Below, in pieces: positions 1-4,575 of a DNA stretch of 8,387 nucleotides. Made by a program: the position numbers and the translations under genes. The stretch lies in assembly GCA_947306025.1 (NCBI GenBank), contig CAMZFJ010000059.1, positions 1 to 8,387 of the forward strand, read 5' to 3'. The notes under the pieces are model-generated. The model was not told the DNA's origin and did no database searches. It saw nothing but the letters and a program-made list of their open reading frames with translations. How positions within the stretch are numbered: position 1 is the stretch's first letter; the number at the start of each line of letters is the position of its first letter. Source of the DNA: an uncultured Fibrobacter sp. GTDB taxonomy: Bacteria > Fibrobacterota > Fibrobacteria > Fibrobacterales > Fibrobacteraceae.

Positions 1-599
1 CTGATACCGTGCGCATTTTCTCGATGAACTTTGGAACTTGCATGGTCAAGACTGCCGAAAATAAACTGGCGCTTGGCGACTGCAAAGGCGATAACGCGAT
101 TGCAACGATGACGCCGCTTTCTTCGACGACTTACCGCATCAACTTTGGCGATGTGGTGCTGGACATTCCGAACGAATCCACAGACGCTGGCGTGACTGTT
201 GGCGTTTACAAATGGAATGGCGGTGCTCATCAAAAAGTCATCATGGAAAAACAGTCCGGCTACGAAGGCAATGTGGTTCGCATGAAAATGCAGAATAGCA
301 ACATGTACCTCCGCGCAACGACTGACGGTGAACGCGTAGTGCAGAGCTGGGCGGACGATTGGGAATGGAACCAGATGTGGCGCTTGCTCAAGCTCGATGA
401 TAAAATCCCGACGAAGGATTCGTCGGTGGCGATTCATGCGGGTGTGCGAGCTTCAGCCTCGACTTATGGTGCAAGGATTTATCGCAAGAACGGCATGCTG
501 TATGTGCAATTTGGTGACGAAAACGGAAGCTCGCGCAATAATAATGGCGCGAAGCCTGAACCTCGCGCCTATGATTTTAAAGGCCGTCTTATCAAATAG
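1..599 (+). CDS. C-terminal part of a probable secreted protein with a ricin-like lectin module (partial, 5' end outside window)
   Basis: The reading frame is open to the left edge (first full codon at base 3), and the GTG at base 9 has no ribosome site, so this is the tail of a longer gene. The visible part is about 198 residues. Residues roughly 40-130 look like a beta-trefoil (ricin/CBM13-type) segment: small hydrophobic strands, the text YKWNGGAHQKV, and a closing WEWNQMWRLLKL resembling the QxW motif of ricin lectin repeats. Such modules usually bind sugars and are attached to glycoside hydrolases or other secreted enzymes. After a linker, the last about 50 residues form a short beta-rich tail ending AYDFKGRLIK. 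This resembles the YDxxGRxV element in C-terminal sorting domains of type IX-secreted proteins, but it stops right there. The catalytic part, if any, lies outside the window. The lectin call is moderately secure; the secretion-tail idea is inference. Confidence 0.6.
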   Translation, partial: DTVRIFSMNFGTCMVKTAENKLALGDCKGDNAIATMTPLSSTTYRINFGDVVLDIPNESTDAGVTVGVYKWNGGAHQKVIMEKQSGYEGNVVRMKMQNSNMYLRATTDGERVVQSWADDWEWNQMWRLLKLDDKIPTKDSSVAIHAGVRASASTYGARIYRKNGMLYVQFGDENGSSRNNNGAKPEPRAYDFKGRLIK

Positions 600-604
600 G
601 TTTG

Positions 605-1378
605 TCACCCGTCTTTTCTCTTGTATCCGCTAAGCCCGAGCAAAATCAAGGCTGGCGTGTAGAAATACCATACAAAGTTGTTCGCGACTGTCGCAACGAT
701 TTCTTGAACGCTATGGTCTTCGCCGGTGGCAAGTGAAATGCCGACACAGGCATCGCAGCAGAAAAATAGAATCATGCCGCGTCGAATGTTCATTGCATTT
801 TTAGCCGGAAAATAGCCTTTCTTTGGCGCTTGGCAAGCGACTATAAGCGAGCAAATCAAGAATGCGGCGTATGTGCCGATAACTGGAATGGTAAACCCGT
901 CAAAAACGCGGAATAGGTGAAGTGCGTTTAAAATGAACATGATCGAGAACGGAATGCAAAGAATCCATGGCAAACTGTTATCAGTGTCGCTTGTGCGTGT
1001 GTGGCGATAAATGAACAGCGCTTGCACGACCATGAAAAAGTAAATGCCGAGCAGCGTGTAGTCGCTGCGGTGTTCTAGAACATGAGCGTAATTGTGCATG
1101 ATTTTTAAGCAGAAGTCTGCGCAAAATGCCATTGCAAAACCCGCCTGCAAAATAGTACGGTCCCGCTTGCAAAGACAATTGTCGCCAATGAAAAATACGA
1201 TAATTGCCATGATGGTGGTGACTGCGAATTTGGCGATGTTTTGGTAATTGCTGCTCTCAACGAGGCATTGCTCGACAGCGCCGCAGTTGTAAAATACAAG
1301 CCAATCCTTCACGAAAAATGAAATCATGAGGATACTAATGATAACTAAAAGTGAATTTATGAGTGTTTTCTTGTTCAT
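605..1378 (-). CDS. YhhN/TMEM86-like multi-pass membrane protein
   Basis: This is a 257-residue, very hydrophobic protein with about seven to eight predicted membrane spans. Two segments fit the YhhN (TMEM86, lysoplasmalogenase-like) pattern. In the first half, AMAFCADFCLKI is followed by LLGIYFFMVVQALFIYRH, like the family's SxxGDxxL...GxxxFxxxHxxY block. Near the end, RRGMILFFCCDACVGI is followed by FVWYFYTPALILLGLS, like its second SD...Y block. The aspartates inside these membrane segments are kept. Characterised members cleave the vinyl-ether bond of lysoplasmalogen, but many bacterial ones have no tested activity, so no reaction is assigned. ATG at 1378 was chosen over an in-frame TTG at 1387. 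Neither has a Shine-Dalgarno, and a TATATT lies 7 nt before the ATG. It sits 47 bp downstream of the DUF1653 gene and may share its transcript. Its stop is 5 bp from the convergent gene at the left edge. Confidence 0.6.
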   Translation of the reverse strand: MNKKTLINSLLVIISILMISFFVKDWLVFYNCGAVEQCLVESSNYQNIAKFAVTTIMAIIVFFIGDNCLCKRDRTILQAGFAMAFCADFCLKIMHNYAHVLEHRSDYTLLGIYFFMVVQALFIYRHTRTSDTDNSLPWILCIPFSIMFILNALHLFRVFDGFTIPVIGTYAAFLICSLIVACQAPKKGYFPAKNAMNIRRGMILFFCCDACVGISLATGEDHSVQEIVATVANNFVWYFYTPALILLGLSGYKRKDG

Positions 1379-1385
1379 GCGGGAC

Positions 1386-1391
1386 AATATA
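1386..1391 (-). promoter_or_regulatory. Possible -10 element of a leaderless transcript (YhhN-like gene)
   Basis: TATATT on the minus strand ends 7 nt before the ATG at 1378. With the usual -10 to start distance, transcription would begin at or next to the start codon. No Shine-Dalgarno is present between them, and no good -35 hexamer is visible. Confidence 0.3.
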
Positions 1392-1425
1392 ATTAATTTG
1401 TTGAATTTAAGTGTAATGAAAAAAT

Positions 1426-1665
1426 TTATTTGAGTTCCACGAGCTCAAAACGATATTTTTGTTGGACTTCTGGATATTTTTCATGGTCCACTTCGCTTAA
1501 GAACATGGATTTTTCGCGGAGCCAAACCGTGTTGTCGCCGTAAAGGGCTCGGTAGATAACGTAATCTTCTTCGGTTTCGGAATGCTTTGCGATTCCCTCG
1601 ACAATGTAGTAGCGATTCTTGAAATGCTTGTAAATGCCATGGATTTTGAGTTCTCTGTTTTCCAT
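1426..1665 (-). CDS. DUF1653 family small protein
   Basis: This 79-residue protein carries the DUF1653 signature almost throughout. [20 protein letters not shown] (residues 11-30) matches the family pattern YRHFKGxxYxVxGxAxHSET, followed by [20 protein letters not shown] (residues 36-55), matching VxYxxLYGxxxxWVRPxxMF. The usual short acidic tail follows. Family length is about 65-90 residues, so it is complete. Its function is unknown; it is a soluble single-domain protein with no catalytic residues that can be named. The start is supported by AGGA on the minus strand 9 nt before the ATG. It lies upstream of the YhhN-like membrane gene on the same strand (47 bp gap) and divergent from the alarmone synthetase gene, whose promoter region it shares. 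Confidence 0.88.
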   Translation of the reverse strand: MENRELKIHGIYKHFKNRYYIVEGIAKHSETEEDYVIYRALYGDNTVWLREKSMFLSEVDHEKYPEVQQKYRFELVELK

Positions 1666-1688
1666 ATTTTTGTATCCTGAAAATTCCC

Positions 1689-1705
1689 TTTACAGTTTGT
1701 GTAAA
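1689..1705. repeat. Perfect 6-bp inverted repeat, possible operator
   Basis: TTTACA, a 5-nt spacer, then TGTAAA form a perfect dyad about 24 bp upstream of the DUF1653 start. It lies in the 168-bp divergent spacer between the DUF1653 and alarmone synthetase genes. Its size and place suit a binding site for a dimeric regulator, but no regulator can be named. Confidence 0.3.
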
Positions 1706-1777
1706 TTGTTCGGGTGAATGTTTTTATAAAATTTAGTTTTTTAGAAATTTATTTTGTTTTAATAAGATGTGCAAATG

Positions 1778-1791
1778 CTTTTTGTTATATT
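1778..1791 (+). promoter_or_regulatory. Putative promoter of the alarmone synthetase gene (CTTTTT-N3-ATATT element)
   Basis: CTTTTTGTTATATT contains a TATATT -10-like hexamer (1786-1791) 42 nt before the start codon. Close relatives of this string occur at 2824-2837 and 6335-6348. No clear -35 hexamer was found at 16-18 nt, so the assignment rests on the -10 and on the recurrence. Confidence 0.35.
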
Positions 1792-1800
1792 ACTTCCTGT

Positions 1801-1822
1801 AAGCCTCAAAAAAGTTAGGCTT
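1801..1822 (+). promoter_or_regulatory. Leader hairpin beside the ribosome site of the synthetase gene
   Basis: AAGCCT (1801-1806) and AGGCTT (1817-1822) form a perfect 6-bp stem with a 10-nt loop. It ends one base before a strong Shine-Dalgarno (AGGAGGA, 1824-1830), which stands 3 nt before the ATG at 1834. The stem could modulate ribosome access. It has no T-run and is not a terminator. Confidence 0.35.
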
Positions 1823-1833
1823 TAGGAGGAGAA

Positions 1834-2820
1834 ATGATCTCTTTGAATGACTACCTGTTTTCCGGGAATACGGTGCTGAAAATTTTGCATCAATATTCGA
1901 ATGACCTTAGAAACAGCGCGAAAGAATCGCATAACAGCATTGATCTTGCACATTCAAATTTTCTGATACAGATTATTGAATTGCTGGAGCATAACGACTT
2001 CTTGACCTCGCAGTCTCAGAGAATCAAAGAGTTCTACAAGTTTATGACAAGAGAATATCCTTTCTTGGCATTTACGTTTAAAGGGCGAATAAAGTCTTTG
2101 ATTCGCGCCGAAGAAAAATTCAATGGCTATATCCTTGAATTTGTTTACAACTACTACAAGAAAAATGGAGTATTTCCGTCGGAAGCCGAAATCAAAAGTA
2201 CGCTGAATTTCCGCGACCTTATTGCCTACCGCATCGTGATTTCGATGCCGGTCTGCCACATCAAAAAAGGCGAAGAACGGAGCGAGGTTGAACGGAACTA
2301 TCTATATGAAATTGCAAACGTGATGCCTGAATTTCTTGAAGAACGCGGCTTCACGCCTGAAATTTCTAGACATTCCGATGGCGGATTTTGTGACTTGCTT
2401 AAAGATTCTGTTCGGCCGTATTACCATGATTCGGTTGCAACTCCGCGAAGCTCCGGTTATCAATCGTTGCATATAACATTTTATGATAACTTGGCCCGTT
2501 GCTATACGGAACTGCAACTCCGTACAAAAGACATGGATGACTTTGCCGAAATCGGAGAGGCTAACCATTTTGGTTATGAAAAAACGCAAGAGACGCGGCG
2601 CTCCAAGCACGACCAAATTCCAAGCGGTGAATGCGTCTATTTTGACGAAGCTTACGAACGCTTGACCAAATTGCAAGAGCTCGAACTTTCGAAACTTGAC
2701 GTCAATATGTTCAAGGCTATTAATAACCAGCTGATCAACGATGGCTGCGGACTTTTCAGAGGAAGGCAAATTTTACCGTTCGAACACCTGTCCAGATTCC
2801 AAAACGACTTGATTGATTAG
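1834..2820 (+). CDS. Stand-alone RelA/SpoT-domain alarmone synthetase ((p)ppGpp synthetase-like)
   Basis: This 328-residue cytosolic protein has one RelA_SpoT synthetase domain and no HD hydrolase, TGS or ACT domain. In order it shows FKGRIKSLIRAEEKF (82-96, ATP-side basic motif); FRDLIAYRIV (126-135, with D128 at the metal-ligand position); SVATPRSSGYQSLHITF (200-216, the guanosine-stacking loop, Y209 and H213); and TELQLRTKDMDDFAEIGEAN (225-244, E226 being the catalytic-type glutamate). All landmark synthetase residues seem present, so pyrophosphate transfer from ATP to GTP/GDP (or GMP) is expected. Helical extensions of about 80 residues N-terminal and about 75 C-terminal distinguish it from the shortest RelP/RelQ enzymes. 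AGGAGGA directly before the ATG fixes the start. It is followed after 47 bp by a membrane DUF4230 gene, probably co-transcribed. Without a visible hydrolase it could be a housekeeping small synthetase or, less likely, a toxic one; sequence alone cannot decide. Confidence 0.88.
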   Translation: MISLNDYLFSGNTVLKILHQYSNDLRNSAKESHNSIDLAHSNFLIQIIELLEHNDFLTSQSQRIKEFYKFMTREYPFLAFTFKGRIKSLIRAEEKFNGYILEFVYNYYKKNGVFPSEAEIKSTLNFRDLIAYRIVISMPVCHIKKGEERSEVERNYLYEIANVMPEFLEERGFTPEISRHSDGGFCDLLKDSVRPYYHDSVATPRSSGYQSLHITFYDNLARCYTELQLRTKDMDDFAEIGEANHFGYEKTQETRRSKHDQIPSGECVYFDEAYERLTKLQELELSKLDVNMFKAINNQLINDGCGLFRGRQILPFEHLSRFQNDLID

Positions 2821-2823
2821 AAA

Positions 2824-2837
2824 ATTTTTGCGATATT
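2824..2837 (+). promoter_or_regulatory. Possible internal promoter before the DUF4230 gene
   Basis: ATTTTTGCGATATT starts 4 nt past the synthetase stop and closely resembles the element at 1778-1791. It would give the DUF4230 gene its own transcript in addition to readthrough. No -35 was recognised. Confidence 0.25.
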
Positions 2838-2867
2838 TATAGAAGCGAAAAAGGAGAAAGTCGGATT

Positions 2868-3575
2868 ATGGATATTTGGTCGTGGAAACAGGCTGCAAGT
2901 AGATTGACGAAGAAGAGGATTGTAATAATAGTTCTCGCCCTCGCGCTCGTGGGCGCCTTGTTTTTCGCGACCAAAGCTGTCGTGAAAATGTTGCTGTTCT
3001 CGGATTCCCGTAAAACGCAAATTACAAGTGAATTTGTATCGGATCAAATTAACGAAATCTCTGAACTTGCAACGCTCCATCACCACTACCGGAAAGTTGC
3101 CAATTACCAAGAAGCGAAAAAACTCTTGGTCTATATGCCCGATTGGCGGATCAACAAGTCTATCAAGGAATTCGCTTTAATATACCAGGGCGATGTCAAG
3201 CTAGGTTACGATTTGAAAAACGTTAAAATCGAGGTGGACTCCATAACAAGGACTATTTTTATCCATCTTCCGGAACCGAAAATTTTGAGCCATAGCATTG
3301 ACTTTGAAAGTATTCAAGTCTTGTGGGAAAAGAACGGCTGGTTCAATAACATCCAGTTTGAAGATTTTAAACAGTTCTTTATTTCCGAACAAAAGAAATA
3401 TGAAAAAGAAAACTATGCCGAGCTGAAACGCTTGGCAAGTGAGCGCGCAAAAAAAATTATCCGTTTAAATCTTGGTTCGAACATCAAGTTGGTGGAGTCG
3501 CCCGAGAGCCAAGAAAAATCGTTTGTAGACAGATGGATTCGCCCCGAAGACGGGTATCGGATCAAAATGCAATAA
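2868..3575 (+). CDS. Membrane-anchored DUF4230 protein
   Basis: This 235-residue protein has a basic N-terminus (KK at 15-16), one membrane span (about 18-36), and a large domain matching DUF4230. The landmarks are INEISELATLHHHYRKV (61-77); ALIYQGDVKLGYDLKNVKIE (103-122), the family's iGyDL segment; FIHLPEPKILSHSIDFES (131-148), the LPxPxIl-id segment; and a helical, charged C-terminal part (165-200). No cleavable signal is evident, so it is probably anchored with the domain outside the cytoplasm, although topology is inferred. DUF4230 has no established biochemical role. AAGGAG 11 nt before the ATG supports the start. It sits 47 bp downstream of the alarmone synthetase on the same strand and may act with it. 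Its stop codon lies inside a 16-bp palindrome facing the convergent acetyltransferase gene. Confidence 0.82.
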   Translation: MDIWSWKQAASRLTKKRIVIIVLALALVGALFFATKAVVKMLLFSDSRKTQITSEFVSDQINEISELATLHHHYRKVANYQEAKKLLVYMPDWRINKSIKEFALIYQGDVKLGYDLKNVKIEVDSITRTIFIHLPEPKILSHSIDFESIQVLWEKNGWFNNIQFEDFKQFFISEQKKYEKENYAELKRLASERAKKIIRLNLGSNIKLVESPESQEKSFVDRWIRPEDGYRIKMQ

Positions 3576-3584
3576 CGTTATTGC
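3569..3584. repeat. 16-bp perfect palindrome between convergent genes
   Basis: GCAATAACGTTATTGC is a perfect palindrome that contains the TAA stop of the DUF4230 gene (3573-3575) and ends 1 bp before the stop of the acetyltransferase gene on the other strand. As RNA it could fold with a 6-bp, AT-rich stem and ACGT loop, but no T-run follows on either strand. It could be a weak bidirectional end signal or a protein-binding site. Confidence 0.45.
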
Positions 3585-3585
3585 G

Positions 3586-4128
3586 TTACGGGTATTTTGC
3601 GCCGGGAATATCCTTGAGGACTTCTTTCCAGAAATCGCGAAATTCCTGTTCGGTGACGGTTCCGCCGGCGGTGAGCAATCGGTAATGCTCGCCTTGCCAG
3701 TGGTAATCGACCGGGGCTGCGTCAAAGCCGTTGTGTAAATAAAAATCGCGACGGCGATTTCGCAGTTCTAGTTCTTTTGGATCTTTAGAATCTTCTTCAA
3801 CTTCGATATAAAATACCAAACGCGTGTCGGGATGAGCTTTGTGAATTGTCTTTAGAATTTGCGAACCGTAACCGCGACTGCGGAGTTCTGGCTCTACCGC
3901 AAAATAGACGATGTTCGTGATTGTGCCCCGCGTGATGGAATTCGAAAAACCGCAAAACGTGGGGGAGCCGTTGATGTCGTCAACGAACGCGAAAAATTCC
4001 CGCTGGATTTTGTTATCCATCAGCTGCTTTATCGGAATGCGCTCGTTGGCCGGAAACGCCGATTCGTACAGCGCCTTGACCTGCGGAAACCACGGGGAAT
4101 CTTTGGTTACTTCGAAAAACTGGAGCAT
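3586..4128 (-). CDS. GNAT family N-acetyltransferase
   Basis: This 180-residue cytosolic protein has a GNAT fold. The N-terminal helix segment is ALYESAFPANERIP (19-32). Strand beta4 plus motif A, IVYFAVEPELRSRGYGSQIL (73-92), contains R83-S-R-G-Y-G, the RxxGxG pyrophosphate-binding loop for acetyl-CoA. RRRDFYLHNGF (125-135) is the typical motif B ending of a one-domain GNAT. The acceptor substrate cannot be predicted. ATG at 4128 was chosen because the family N-terminus begins there. A longer GTG start at 4176 would add 16 residues with no recognisable function. Neither start has a Shine-Dalgarno, and a -10-like CTATTC lies 7 nt before the ATG, so the message may be leaderless. It is convergent with the DUF4230 gene (10 bp between stops) and divergent from the small membrane protein gene. 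Confidence 0.85.
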   Translation of the reverse strand: MLQFFEVTKDSPWFPQVKALYESAFPANERIPIKQLMDNKIQREFFAFVDDINGSPTFCGFSNSITRGTITNIVYFAVEPELRSRGYGSQILKTIHKAHPDTRLVFYIEVEEDSKDPKELELRNRRRDFYLHNGFDAAPVDYHWQGEHYRLLTAGGTVTEQEFRDFWKEVLKDIPGAKYP

Positions 4129-4134
4129 GGTGAA

Positions 4135-4148
4135 AGAATAGTAAAAAT
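4135..4148 (-). promoter_or_regulatory. Possible promoter of the acetyltransferase gene
   Basis: On the minus strand ATTTTTACTATTCT resembles the TTTTT-N3-ATATT elements elsewhere in the window. Its -10-like part ends 7 nt before the ATG at 4128, implying a leaderless or nearly leaderless transcript. Confidence 0.25.
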
Positions 4149-4219
4149 GGGAAGGGAAAACGGCGAAGGCTTGCACCGGTTATTAAATCTTTCTACTGAA
4201 TAATTTTCCATTTGCTTTG

Positions 4220-4254
4220 ATTTGACAAATTTTGACATTCTTAAAATGTATAAT
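4220..4254 (+). promoter_or_regulatory. Promoter-like region of the 46-residue membrane protein
   Basis: Two TTTGACA heptamers begin at 4221 and 4231, 10 bp apart, and a consensus TATAAT lies at 4249-4254. The TTGACA to TATAAT spacings are 21 and 11 bp, neither ideal. A TAAAAT at 4242-4247 would give 14 bp from the first. The first heptamer is also inside the dyad ATTTG-A-CAAAT (4220-4230). The hexamers are convincing individually; the arrangement suggests either a regulated promoter with an operator overlapping the -35 or chance. Confidence 0.4.
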
Positions 4255-4275
4255 TGAATCAAAAAGGTGGTAAAA

Positions 4276-4416
4276 ATGGAACAATTACTTTTTGGCATTT
4301 TGATGTTTATCTTTTTGTATTTGATTTTTGAAGTGTCCGGCTGTGTCGCTTCCTTTTTGGGGCAACATGTTTTAATGCCGTTGGGACGAGTGCTTTCTCG
4401 GACGCATCTTTTGTAA
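4276..4416 (+). CDS. 46-residue single-span membrane protein (unrecognised)
   Basis: A short open frame encodes MEQLLFGILMFIFLYLIFEV followed by SGCVASFLGQHVLMPLGRVL and SRTHLL, then TAA. Residues 3-19 are an uninterrupted hydrophobic span. The second half is amphipathic, with two arginines near the end, so the C-terminus probably faces the cytoplasm. The start is supported by AAGGTGG (4264-4270) 5 nt before the ATG and by a TATAAT about 22 nt further upstream. It resembles no family I recognise. It stands alone between the divergent acetyltransferase gene and the FISUMP lipoprotein gene. It could be a genuine small membrane protein, a type I toxin-like peptide, or the remnant of a larger gene. 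The good ribosome site and promoter hexamers favour a real gene. Confidence 0.55.
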   Translation: MEQLLFGILMFIFLYLIFEVSGCVASFLGQHVLMPLGRVLSRTHLL

Positions 4417-4474
4417 TTGATTTGAATTTTTGTATGCTTGTTATCTTTAATTAAGAAAATCCTAAACTAGCAAT

Positions 4475-4498
4475 CCCATTAATTCCTGGTGAATTGGG
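4475..4498 (+). repeat. Imperfect hairpin after the small membrane protein gene
   Basis: CCCA and ATTC (separated by a 3-nt bulge) pair with GAAT and TGGG around a 5-nt loop CTGGT, 8 bp in all. No T-run follows, so it is a poor terminator. The rest of 4417-4562 shows nothing else identifiable. Confidence 0.2.
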
Positions 4499-4554
4499 TT
4501 ATCGTTGTGTTGAACCTGATATTCAAAATATTGCAAAACGAGGTGGAAATAAGT

Positions 4555-4575
4555 AACTTTAGTTTGGGGGATCTT
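4555..4575 (+). promoter_or_regulatory. Lipoprotein leader with unusual GGGGG ribosome site (copy 1)
   Basis: ACTTTA, one G, then TTTGGGGG (4563-4570) stands exactly 5 nt before the ATG at 4576. The same ACTTTA/TTTGGGGG arrangement with the same 5-nt spacing precedes the other lipoprotein gene at 7625. G5 can pair with the anti-Shine-Dalgarno CCUCC with one G-U pair, so it probably acts as the ribosome site. This decides the start at 4576. Confidence 0.55.

Noticed and set aside
397..633. Plus-strand open frame of 78 codons overlapping the left-edge gene
   Set aside because: It is out of frame with the lectin protein, Arg- and Cys-rich from codon shadowing, and extends across the true stop and the convergent gene.
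2302..2769. Minus-strand open frame of 155 codons opposite the alarmone synthetase
   Set aside because: It is a shadow of a gene whose motifs are all in the plus frame; it has no family features.
4249..4254. Perfect sigma70-type promoter for the small membrane protein
   Set aside because: The TATAAT and TTGACA hexamers are present, but the spacers are 21 and 11 bp, so it is reported only as a promoter-like region.
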